Positions 1-9,300 are shown, counted from the stretch's first letter. The stretch: DNA of 9,718 nt from Candidatus Zhuqueibacterota bacterium (GCA_016934435.1 JAFGSU010000526.1:1-9718), one strand, 5' to 3'. Translations and numbers: made by a program. The notes: generated from the sequence alone by a model not told the origin.

Positions 1-1830
1 GGTGGATTTGAGTTTGGCTAATTGGCGGTATTCCAGAATCTGACGCGGCAATTCATGCTGCTTGGCCAATTCTTCCAGCACGGCCACATCGGTTGAAAAG
101 CCGGTCTTGGTCCTGCGTGCAGTCGGCAGTTTCAATGTCTCGAACAATACACTCCCGAGCTGCTTGGGGGAGTTGATATTAAAACGCATGCCGGCTATGG
201 TGGTGATTTTTTTTTCGATCTGCGCCAGTTCCACCTCCAGTTCGCGCGACATGCCGGCCAGGTACCGTTCATCCAATGCGACGCCGTTTTCCTCCATGCG
301 TTTGAGTACATGGATCAGAGGCAGCTCAACCTCTTCATAGAGCTTGTCGAGGTTCAAATCGGTTATTTTTTTAGTCAGGATTTGTGCCAGTCGCCAGGTG
401 AAATCCGCATCTTCACAGGCGTATTCCGCCACCTGTTCCACCGGCACCTGATCCATGGTGCGTTGCGATTTGCCGCTGCTCAATAGCTGCGCGGTGGGGA
501 TTTTTTTGAGATTGAGATGCTCGAGGCTGACGGCATCCAGGTTATGCTGGTGTGATGAAGGATTGATCAGATAGCTGGCGACCATGGTATCGCCACCCAC
601 GCCATCCATCTCGATGCCGTGTTTCGACATGACGATCATATCGTATTTGGCGTTGTGTCCGTATTTAGCGATGCCGGCATTTGCCAGCAGGGGGCGCAGC
701 GAATTTAGAACCATTTTTGCGTTGAGAACCGTCGATTGGCTGGCCATATCCTGCGGCCCTTTCAGGGGAATGTAATAGGCGGTGCCCGGTTGCCACGAGA
801 ATGATAATCCCACCAGTTCAGCGCGCATGGGATCCACGTCCGTGGTTTCGGTGTCAAAGGCAAAGGCATCGACCGATTCCAATTCGCGCATAAATGCCTT
901 GAACTGGTCCTCGGTTTGTAGCAAATGATAATCGGTTTTTATTTCACTGCGGTTGGTGAAACGATCCACCAGGGAAGGTATTTCAACCTCGCGAAAGAAG
1001 GCGGCGGCGCGGTCATCCGGAATGGAACGTGCCGCCAGACGCTCGATCTCGGTCTCCAGCGGCACATCGCAATGAATGGTGGCGAGCTTTTGCGACAGCA
1101 TGGCCAGGTCCGGGTGGTTCGTTAGGGCATTGCGGTACTTTTTTGATGATATGGCATCGACCTGTTCGATGATTTTCTGCAGGGAACCGAATTGTTGCAG
1201 CAGGCTTAGCGCGCCCACCGGGCCTATGCCCGGTACGCCGGGGATGTTATCGCTGGCATCGCCGCAGAGCGCCAGATAATCGACGATTTGTTCCGGTTTC
1301 ACCCCCATTTTTTGCTCAACACCTTTTGCATCGAGCCATTCCACCTGTTCGCCGGCGCGATGCGGCTGATATATCACCGTCGAATCATCCACTAACTGCA
1401 TCAAGTCCTTGTCGCCTGTCACCAGCACCGTCGTCATCCCTTGCCGGGCCGCCTGTTTTGCCAGGGTGCCCATGATATCATCCGCTTCAAAACCCGGTTT
1501 GCGAATGAGGTCGATATCCAGCGCCTTGAACAGTTGTTCCACCCGCGGCAACTGTTCACTCATATCTTCGGGCATTTCTTTGCGTTGCGCTTTATACTCT
1601 TCATAAAGCTGATGGCGGAATGTGGGCTCCGGCGAATCAAATACCACGGCAAAGTAATCGGGTTTTTCTTGCTCTAAAAGATTCAATAAAATTCTGCTGA
1701 CGCCAAAGATCACGCTCACATTCTCGCCGCGCGAATTGACCAGCGGATTTCGCGCAAAGGCGAAATAAGTGCGATAAGCCAGTGCCGCACCGTCTATCAG
1801 GAAAAGCCTTTTTTTCTTAGATGATGACAT
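1..1830 (-). CDS. polA: DNA polymerase I, N-terminal 610 residues (3' end of gene cut by the window edge)
   Basis: DNA polymerase I fills gaps and removes RNA primers during replication and repair in the cytoplasm. The reading frame is open from the ATG at 1830 to base 1. The 5' nuclease domain (about residues 1-285) shows D13 in LFLIDG, E115/D117/D118 in FEADD, D140/D142 in GDKD, and D191/D194 in GDASDNIPGVPGIG, the helix-hairpin-helix region. The 3'-5' exonuclease domain (about 305-495) keeps all of its catalytic motifs: D326/E328 in FDTET, D397 in HNAKYD, and Y470-x3-D474 in YACED. Proofreading should therefore be active, unlike in Pol I proteins with a degenerate exo domain. The polymerase domain begins near 510 and shows the family motifs FNINSPKQLG and TKTGFSTD before the edge. 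E. coli Pol I has 928 residues, so roughly the last third is missing. The gene is transcribed away from the DUF3467 unit. The start is fixed by AGGAGG seven bases upstream. Confidence 0.98.
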   Translation of the reverse strand, partial: MSSSKKKRLFLIDGAALAYRTYFAFARNPLVNSRGENVSVIFGVSRILLNLLEQEKPDYFAVVFDSPEPTFRHQLYEEYKAQRKEMPEDMSEQLPRVEQLFKALDIDLIRKPGFEADDIMGTLAKQAARQGMTTVLVTGDKDLMQLVDDSTVIYQPHRAGEQVEWLDAKGVEQKMGVKPEQIVDYLALCGDASDNIPGVPGIGPVGALSLLQQFGSLQKIIEQVDAISSKKYRNALTNHPDLAMLSQKLATIHCDVPLETEIERLAARSIPDDRAAAFFREVEIPSLVDRFTNRSEIKTDYHLLQTEDQFKAFMRELESVDAFAFDTETTDVDPMRAELVGLSFSWQPGTAYYIPLKGPQDMASQSTVLNAKMVLNSLRPLLANAGIAKYGHNAKYDMIVMSKHGIEMDGVGGDTMVASYLINPSSHQHNLDAVSLEHLNLKKIPTAQLLSSGKSQRTMDQVPVEQVAEYACEDADFTWRLAQILTKKITDLNLDKLYEEVELPLIHVLKRMEENGVALDERYLAGMSRELEVELAQIEKKITTIAGMRFNINSPKQLGSVLFETLKLPTARRTKTGFSTDVAVLEELAKQHELPRQILEYRQLAKLKST

Positions 1831-1837
1831 GAACCAT

Positions 1838-1843
1838 CCTCCT
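1838..1843 (-). promoter_or_regulatory. Ribosome binding site of polA
   Basis: On the minus strand this reads AGGAGG, a perfect anti-16S match, with seven bases before the ATG at 1828-1830. It decides the polA start and gives an MSSSKKKRLFLIDG N-terminus, with the first catalytic Asp at residue 13 as usual for the family. The giant gene at 3381 uses the same AGGAGG and the same seven-base spacing. Confidence 0.9.
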
Positions 1844-2083
1844 TATGATCGCTATTGAGTGACGGAATAAATGTAAGCAAATCCTCATTGGCATGCAACG
1901 GTAAATTGTCTGTGATATTTTTATTGGCAAATTGAAAAAAAATCATTAGCTTTACAGGTTTCAACATCTATTCCCAAATTCGGTGTTAATCCCGTGAACT
2001 GATGATATGCCACCCACAGGGTTGCCTGATTAACCTGCAGGCACAGGATTGGTTTTATTTTGTATAAAGTTGGGAGAAAATAC
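1844..2083. promoter_or_regulatory. Divergent intergenic region between polA and the DUF3467 unit
   Basis: About 240 bases lie between the polA ribosome binding site and the DUF3467 start, with no convincing ORF. The region must carry the promoters for both directions, but I cannot fix a -35/-10 pair. A TATAAA at 2063-2068 is too close to the ATG at 2084 to be a comfortable -10 element. The polA-proximal half is AT-rich. At 2023-2043 there is a short inverted repeat, TGCCTG/CAGGCA, with a nine-base loop. It overlaps the 8-bp palindrome CCTGCAGG (2034-2041). It could be an operator or chance. Confidence 0.5.
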
Positions 2084-2437
2084 ATGAATCAGAATCCCCC
2101 GCAGCAACAAATCAATATCGAACTGGGTGAGAAGGAAGCGGAGGGCATTTATTCAAATCTGGCCCTGATTTCTCATTCCGCGGCTGAATTCGTCTTTGAT
2201 TTCACCCGCATGGTTCCCGGTGTGCCCAAGGCGCGCGTATACGCACGCATTATCATGACGCCGCAACATGCCAAATCGCTACTGGCGGCTCTCAGGGATA
2301 ATATCAGTAAATACGAAAATCAATTTGGTGAGATCAAAGTGCATAACGATCCTCTAAAAGGACCGCGAAGTATCGGCTTTAAAACAGAAGAAAAGAAAGA
2401 TGATAAATCGGGGCAGGAACCGGCTAAAGGCGTATGA
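2084..2437 (+). CDS. DUF3467 family protein, 117 residues
   Basis: This is a small, soluble, probably cytoplasmic protein of the DUF3467 family, whose function is not established to my knowledge. Family hallmarks are visible by eye: an N-terminal IELGEKEAEGIYSNLA stretch, SHSAAEFVFDF, a MVPGVPKARVYARI core, and TPQHAKSLLAALRDNI followed by KYENQFGEI. The last 20 or so residues are a charged tail rich in K, E and D. There is no signal peptide or membrane segment. I chose the ATG at 2084 because GGGAGA (2072-2077) sits six bases upstream. An in-frame TTG at 2060 would add eight residues upstream of that site and is unlikely to be used. The stop codon overlaps the next start (ATGA at 2434-2437), so the two genes probably share an mRNA and are translationally coupled. 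Family assignment is from recognition of the motif pattern, not from a search. Confidence 0.88.
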   Translation: MNQNPPQQQINIELGEKEAEGIYSNLALISHSAAEFVFDFTRMVPGVPKARVYARIIMTPQHAKSLLAALRDNISKYENQFGEIKVHNDPLKGPRSIGFKTEEKKDDKSGQEPAKGV

Positions 2438-3036
2438 AATTACATCGAATATTGATTGCCATTGCTCTGTTCAGTATTTTTGGCAACGGCCTTGCAGAGA
2501 GTAAAAAATATTTTACTACCGGCAGTATCGCGTTTGAAATCGGCATCTGGAAACCCAGTAACATCGATCATTACCCGAGCAAACCCTTCACCCATGTCGA
2601 CGGAGCCGAACCTATGGTGGGCGTAACGCTCACTTCGCCATCGCTGTGGGGATTTGCATTACAATTGAGTGCCCTGCAGTGGAAGCAGGGTAACCTAATC
2701 GAACAAACCGCGTTTGAATCCATCCTCATGCGGCATTTTGTGGTGGACATTAAACATCAGCTCATTTCGCAATCGCGCATCTCTCCCTATGTGGCCTATG
2801 GCGCTACCCTCATCTGGTCGCGGCAAAACGAGCCCGTCGGGACTCAAAACAGTGCGGCGTTCGAATGGAGCGGTCTGGGAGCCAATATCAGCGCGGGTGT
2901 GGATTTCGCCCTGTTCCGGCACTGGGGGGTGGCGGCAGAATATCAATACATCTATGCCGAATTTGATAATAAAATCGGTCTGACTTATAATTACAGCGGA
3001 CCCAAACTAACCTGTAAATTGCTCCTCACCTTTTAG
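2434..3036 (+). CDS. Exported small outer-membrane beta-barrel-like protein, 200 residues
   Basis: I do not recognise a named family, but the architecture is clear. Residues 1-21 form a Sec signal peptide: basic MKLHR, a hydrophobic core, and a GLA cleavage site before E22. The mature part is dominated by alternating hydrophobic/polar stretches typical of amphipathic beta strands. Examples are SIAFEIGIW, WGFALQLSALQW, PYVAYGATLIW, the hairpin GLGANISAGVDFALF then WGVAAEYQYIY, and finally KLTCKLLLTF. The chain ends in Phe, as expected for a BAM-recognised outer membrane protein. The GLG...GVDF.LF..WGV..EY.Y pattern is common in OmpA/OmpX-like 8-strand barrels. The start overlaps the DUF3467 stop by ATGA, and the Shine-Dalgarno sequence is weak (AAAGG close to the ATG), which fits translational coupling. 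No enzyme motif is visible. A periplasmic beta-rich protein is the alternative. Confidence 0.75.
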   Translation: MKLHRILIAIALFSIFGNGLAESKKYFTTGSIAFEIGIWKPSNIDHYPSKPFTHVDGAEPMVGVTLTSPSLWGFALQLSALQWKQGNLIEQTAFESILMRHFVVDIKHQLISQSRISPYVAYGATLIWSRQNEPVGTQNSAAFEWSGLGANISAGVDFALFRHWGVAAEYQYIYAEFDNKIGLTYNYSGPKLTCKLLLTF

Positions 3037-3167
3037 CGGATCATTGTCGTCGATTATGTTCAACCTTGAAGCAGCGTGTTTTTCAATGAAACAGAATAGC
3101 GGCTTGTCGTGCAGATCGCTCGCCATGAGTGAATTTTCTGTAAAAATCGGTCATAAAAAGTTTTTCC

Positions 3168-3365
3168 ATGGTATGGTTTAACAGAAAGAAGTATGTAAAT
3201 ATTATATTGAATTTATTAAGGTTATGCGCTATTTTCATCCCAATCATAATCCTCTTTTGCACCTGCAATTCCAATCAATCTTGGCACATCATGGCGGTGT
3301 TTTACAGAATTAGGTATAAAATTTGCGCATATATTTCTGAATATTTTAGTTTTGCTTTTCCCTGA
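3168..3365 (+). CDS. Doubtful small hydrophobic ORF, 65 residues
   Basis: The ORF starts ATG and has a basic N-terminus (FNRKKY), a hydrophobic stretch of about 25 residues rich in I and L, and then an FCTC pair that only loosely resembles a lipobox. The rest is aromatic and basic without recognisable motifs. It has no convincing ribosome binding site and lies in AT-rich DNA, where such hydrophobic ORFs arise by chance. Two features keep it on the list: its stop (TGA at 3363-3365) is only 15 bases before the TTG start of the giant gene, and it is in the same frame. I consider it more likely non-coding leader than gene. Confidence 0.15.
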   Translation: MVWFNRKKYVNIILNLLRLCAIFIPIIILFCTCNSNQSWHIMAVFYRIRYKICAYISEYFSFAFP

Positions 3366-3367
3366 TC

Positions 3368-3373
3368 AGGAGG
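3368..3373 (+). promoter_or_regulatory. Ribosome binding site that fixes a TTG start
   Basis: A perfect AGGAGG lies seven bases before TTG at 3381-3383. An in-frame TGA at 3363-3365 rules out a longer product. The first in-frame ATG (3486, residue 36) lies after the signal peptide and only five residues before the catalytic serine. TTG is therefore the only start that yields an exported, intact enzyme. Confidence 0.88.
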
Positions 3374-3380
3374 AATCACC

Positions 3381-6300
3381 TTGAATGGGCGTATAAGAAA
3401 AAGGCTACCACGGGTTTATCATTGGACCTGTGTGGTGATATTCGCCATTATTTTCCCTTTTGCCGCGCAATCACAGTGGAGTATCATGCCGCTGGGCAAT
3501 TCCATCACCGCCGGCGTCGGCAGTTCAAGCGGGTATGGATACCGCGGTTACCTGTTGAACAAATTACAGGGTACCGGCTGCTCGCTGGTTGGTCCTCACG
3601 GCACATCTCCCTATAATGGGTATTTTATTTCCGGCGGCAAGATCGAAGATTTGTATTCCGGGGGCTATGGCAACGGCACGCGCGATATATCTTCAGCGAT
3701 GAACACCTATCGTCCGGATATGTTACTCATTCATATCGGCACCAACAATATGAATAATGATGCAGCAGGGCCTTACTCGAATAATAACGGCATCAGCCTC
3801 GAGAATACCGCCTCGGGTAAGTTGGCGGAATTTCTCCGATATGTTTCTCAATGGTCCAATGGCGCGCGGGGTGATTTTCTCAAGAGAATCGTTGTTTGTA
3901 AAATCATTCCCCGGCTGGTGAGTGGGACGCTGGACGCCAAAGTGATCGAGTATAATGCCGAGATTGACCGCATGTTTTTCGAAAGACCGCCCGCCATCGT
4001 ATTCAGCCGGGTGACCCTGGTAGATATGTATCATTCGATTCTTTTATCCGATCTGAGTGATGGGGTGCATCCCAACGACGGCGGTTACAACAAGATGGCG
4101 GAGGAATTTAATCGTATTATTCGCGGTATTCTCGCTGGTGATTCTTCCGCTCCGGCGACCGTTGCCTGGCGGCAGGCGCAGGCGCTCGGCGGCCAATCGG
4201 CGCTGCTGCAATGGGAAGCGGTGGGTGATGACGGCTATAACGGCCGCGCCAACCTGTATGAGTTGCGTTACGCGGCTTTCGAACTGACATCGCAAAATTT
4301 TACCCAGGGCATTTTAGTGCCGATAGCCAAACCCGCGGCTTCGCGCACGGTAGAGTCCCATACCGTAACCGGGTTGGTACCGGGGCTTACTTATTTTTTC
4401 GGTATACGCGCCTATGATGAAATGAACAACCGCGGTGCCATCGCGTTTTCGCCGCCGGTGGATATGGGCGATACCACCATCACCGAATATTGCGACGATT
4501 TCGTCGACGCTGCGGCTCCGGATTGGAATTTGAATCCCGCATACAAAGTCGATGTCGGACGGGGCGAACTGGTCAACACCTCCGTGACCAGTGGCTGGAA
4601 TTATCTGGCTGCCTATAAATCGGCAACCTATAACGCAACCGCGCGCGGCGTGCGTGCCGATATGCGCTGGTCTGAATTGGCGGATAACGCCGGCATCAAC
4701 TCCAGCGGCATTGCCATGATGCTGGATCGGGCCGATCCCTTCGCCAACGGCTATCTGGTGCGCATCCGAGACCGGATGATTTACCTCAATGAAATTCGCG
4801 ACGGTTCCGCCGTTAGCCAGGACATTAATCGCTATCCCTTCCCCATCAGCGCGCCCAGTCCCATATCGGGCGACGTCCTGAAAATAAAATATAATCCCAG
4901 CAGCACCTATGGCCATCTGTTCAACGTCTATATCAATAATGACTATATCGGGGAGGTGCACGATACAGACAGACTGCAGGGGAATCGCCCGCAGCTGTAT
5001 TCGGGATTGATGCTGTACGGCGGCATGAATAATGCCATCGACGAGTTCTGTCTGACCGTGCCGCCCCTGGAGCCAGATTCCATGTACGTGGTGGCTGGTG
5101 AGGGCAAACACGGGCGGGTTATGCAGCGTCTGGCGGAACCACTGGCCGTCCGCGTCATGGATGCCAATGGCCTGCCTGTGAGTGATATCCAGGTTGCCTT
5201 CAGCGTTATCAGTGGCCAGGCATCTTTGAGCACCGATTCGCTAGATGTTATTTTCAACGGCAATATCTGGCAGGAAGCGGAGAACGGCGATTTGCAGGAA
5301 CCCTACGTAACTGGCAATAACGCTAACGCCTCCGGCAATGAATTCATTTATGTACCCTACTTCAGCGGCAATAACTACAAAGGGTTGGCCATCTATCAGA
5401 TTTATATCCCTAAAACCGGGCAGTATAAATTCTGGCTCCGTGCTTTTGCGCCAGATGGTTATCAGAACTCCTGTTTTTTCAATATGGGGGGGGCAGATAC
5501 CGTTCAAGTCACCTTCAGCAACTGGGGCGCCTGGCATTGGGCAGCCTATCCTAAAAGCATTTCGCTGCCGAAAGGGTTTTTGACCCTGACCATCAAAAAC
5601 CGCGAAGCCGGCACGCAGCTGGATAAATTTTTGCTGACTACCAATACGAATTATGTGCCCCAGGGTAAAGGATTTACAACGCAGCGCTTTTCCAATATTA
5701 CCGACATAACCGGTTCGGCTTATACCTTTCTCTATTTCTCCGAGCAGGCGGGCGTGGTAAAGGTCGAGGCTTCGGCGCCGGCGGTGCCAAAAGGTTCCAT
5801 GCAGGTTTTCACTGTATTCGCCGATGCCGCCGATCCGCAGGAGCTGCAGTATGCTTCCGAAACGATATTAACCGGTAAAGCCGGCCAACCCCTGAGCAAA
5901 GAATTTGCCGTATCGTTGCAGGACCAGTACGGCAATACCTGCGTCGGCGTGCAGGTGGACTTTACCGTCATGGAAGGGGATGCGACTTTTTCGCAGCAGA
6001 ACTCGATCCGCGTCTCCTCAAACAGTGAAGGGGTGGCTTCGGCTCGCCTGACGCTCGGCTACAGTCCCAGCCCCAATCGTATCGAGGCATCCCTGCCGGA
6101 TGTGCCGGAAGTAGCCCCCCTGTCATTCCAGGCTATTGCCGGAGAGGGAATTCCGGTCTCCATTTCCATGATCTCGGGCGACGCCCAGACCGATACGGTT
6201 CGGCGCGATCTCGAGATTCCCCTCAGCATTCAGGTCCTGGATGAGAAAGGATTGCCGGTGGTAAAATACCCGGTACCGTTCCAGATCGTCGGCAACAACG

Positions 6301-9300
6301 GCCGCCTGAACGGTATCGAAAACATGGTTGTCGATTCGACCGACACCTTCGGCAAAGCGGAAGTGGAATGGACCCTGGGCGACACCGCGGGCGTCGATAA
6401 TAACATTGTGGTTGTTGACGTCAATCTGAACGGCGCGCCGGTTTATTTCCGCGCCTCAGGCCTGCCGGATAGACCCATGCACCTGGCCATCGTCTCCGGA
6501 GATAACCAGCAAGGGTATGCCGGGGAACCTATGCCGAAACCGTTGACGGTGAAAATAGGCGATGACTGGGGAAACGGCATAAAAGATCATGATGTCACCT
6601 TTACGGTGGTCTCCGGCAACGGCAAATTCAATGGCGCCAGTTCACAGACGGTAACCACCGACGCCGGTGGTCTGGCGAGCGCCGTCTATACAGCCGGAAC
6701 CAGCGAGGGCACCAATCAGGTCAAGGTCGATCCGATTGACGATCCCCATATCACCTCGAAGGTATTCGCCAGTCTCATGGTATTGCCACCGCGGCCCAAC
6801 CGTCTGGCCGAAGTAGCCGGAAGCGGACAGGAAGCCATTGTGATGACCTCCCTGGCGAACCCGTTCAAGGTGCGCGTAACCGATCCCTTTGGCAATCTTT
6901 CCGCAAATGTGGCCGTTCGCTTTAAGGTGACGGAAGGAGGGGGCAAATTCAGCGGCAAGGATTCAGTGCAGACCCTGACCGATGCTTCCGGCGAAGCCGA
7001 AGCGGTGATGCAAGTGGGTCCCATGTCGGGCTATCTGAATCATAAAGCTATTGCCTATACTCCGAACTATACTATCGCACCGGTGGCATTCAGCGCTTCC
7101 GCCTTACCCGCCCTGGCCGATAGAATGGAACCGGCCAGCGATCTGTCGTTCTCGGAACAGGCGGAAACCAAAGTCAGTCTTTCCGTTCAGGTCAAGGATG
7201 CATACGGGAATCCCAGACCCGGCTACACCGTATCGTTCGATATTTCGCAGGGTAATGGAACCTTTGCAAATGGCGAGACCTCTGCGGAAGTGGTCAGTAA
7301 CGGAAGCGGCATCGCCACCATAGAATATCAGATGGGCACCAATACGCGCGACATCAATATCATCAGCGCGTCGGCTCCCAAACCTAACAGCGGAGACCTG
7401 TTGGACGGCAGTCCTATCGTTTTCAGCGGCCGGGTACTGGCCGGGTCCGCCAGACAGATCGCCAAGATAGAAGGCGAGAACCAGGGCGCCAAAGCCCTCA
7501 GCACGCTGGCCACGCCGTTCACCATCGAGGTGCGCGACATATACGGCAATGCCGCCGCCCAGAGTGTGGTTGTGACCTATCGAGTAATCGGCGGTGGCGG
7601 GCAGATCGGCAATGAGACCGAAATCGATGTCATCACCAATCCTGCCGGTCAGGCTTCGGCTTATCTGCGCGTGGGTCCCATTGCGGGTATCAATAATAAT
7701 ATTGTCGAGGTTTTAATCAAAGATCATCCGGAAATAACACCGGTGCAGTTCAATGCCAGCACTTATCCGGGCGATCCGGACATCCTCTATTTTGTCAGCG
7801 ACAGCGTCTGGAGCGACAAAGTGAATACCACCGTGGTTCCGACGGTCAAAGTAACCGATTTGCTCGGCAATGTGATCGAAAATTTTTCCGTATTTTTCAA
7901 GGTGATGGCGGGTCAGGGGAGGGTGCGCGGCATTGCTTCCTCATTTTCTTCCGATACAGTGACGGTGACGACGAACAATGTCGGAGAGGCGTTTGCTTAC
8001 TGGACCTTCGGCGATGCTCCGGACACGAATAAATTATACGCCTATGCCGATTATCAGGACAGTCCGTTACGCAATTCCCCTGCCCTGTTCAAGGCCATAA
8101 CCTATCCGGATGATCCGCAGAACCTGGCGCGGGTTTCCGCCGCCAGTGATACCGGTGTGGTCAAACAACCGCTGGCCGACCCGTTCCGCGTCAAAGTCAT
8201 GGACGCCAATGGAAATCCCGTGCCCAATCATGCGGTTGTTTTTCAAGTTGTTTTTCCGGCCATTCCGGAATTGCAGGGTAAATTATTCATCAATACCCTT
8301 GCCGATACCGCAGCTACGAAAACGGTTTATACCGACCAGGATGGCATCGCCGCGGTCTATTTTTTGCTGAGCAGAGAGCGCGGACCGAACCACATTCGCG
8401 CTACGGCGCAATTTAATAATCAGGCATTGTTTGGTTCCCCGGTTACTTTTTATGTGGAAGGGTTGCCATCCCCTGCCAAGCGGCTGCGTTTAATCGGCAG
8501 CCCGCAATTGACGGGCAAAGCCGGAGAAGTCGTTTCTGTGCGAGCCCGGGCTGAGGATGGGGAGGGCAAACCCGTGGGCGGCCATCCCGTTCAGTTCACG
8601 GCGCTGGATCAGTACAGTTCCGTCGAAAATCCACTTCTCAAGTGGGTGACCAAAAATACCGCGGTCGGCAGTGGAGAAGCAGAAGCACATTGGCTCTTGG
8701 GGCATGTGGTCGGTCAGAATATCAACCGGTTGCAGATAAGCGCCCCCTCACTGGAAGGGTCACCCATCCAGGTGAACGCCAGTGTAACAGCCGGTGCGCC
8801 GTTCGCGGATGCCTGCCGGATTACCGCCACCGATTCCGTGCTGGCTGACAATAACAGCGCGGCGCAACTCACGGTAACAGTGGTTGACTCTTTTAACAAC
8901 CCGGTTGCCGGTCAATCCATTCAGTTCGAATCGCCGGATATTGGTCTGACGTTCAGTCAGCCCACCACCTATACGGATCAAAACGGTGTAACTACCGGCA
9001 GTGTGCGTTCCAACAAATCGGGATTAAAGCATATATCGGCTCGCGTCCTCGGGGCCTCTCCCTTTACCATCTGTTGTGCGAACATTCATTTTCTCCCCGG
9101 GCCGCCTGTTAAAATGCAGTTGCACGCCGGTAATGCCCAATCCGGCAATCGCGGCACAGCTTTGCGCGATTCCATCGCCGTACTTGTGACCGATGCGCTG
9201 CAAAATCCGGTGCCCGATGTGGAGGTCACCTTTACGGTTACCAATGGCAACGGCTATCTACTCCATTCACAGCTGCCGACTTTAACCACAAGAACGGATG

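Larger units (their letters stand above)
3037..3380 (+). promoter_or_regulatory. AT-rich intergenic region upstream of the giant SGNH/Ig gene
   Basis: This 344-base gap is visibly richer in A+T than the genes around it and probably carries the promoter of the giant gene. One possible sigma70-like pair is TTGAAT (about 3207-3212), 17 bases, then TATTTT, but this is weak. I see no clear GC-rich hairpin followed by a T-run, so no terminator for the upstream unit can be named. The only plus-strand ORF in the gap is described separately. Confidence 0.45.

Noticed and set aside
62..1677. Several plus-strand open frames of 63-92 codons across the left 1.7 kb
   Set aside because: They are opposite the unmistakable polA coding frame, are rich in Ser, Arg and Cys as typical of antisense frames, and lack ribosome binding sites.
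2695..2983. Overlapping plus- and minus-strand frames inside the beta-barrel gene
   Set aside because: They are alternate-frame shadows; the 2434-3036 frame has a signal peptide, beta-strand pattern and coupled start.
3037..3160. Intrinsic terminator after the beta-barrel gene
   Set aside because: Only a five-base arm pair (TTCAA/TTGAA near 3058-3069) is present, without a GC-rich stem or a following T-run.
3083..3274. 63-codon minus-strand frame in the AT-rich gap
   Set aside because: It has no ribosome binding site or motif, and its composition reflects the AT-rich intergenic DNA.
4314..5111. 265-codon minus-strand open frame opposite the giant gene
   Set aside because: It is an antisense shadow: the plus frame carries recognisable Fn3 and LamG-like sequence here, while the minus product has low-complexity I/G/H-rich sequence, no ribosome binding site and no family resemblance.
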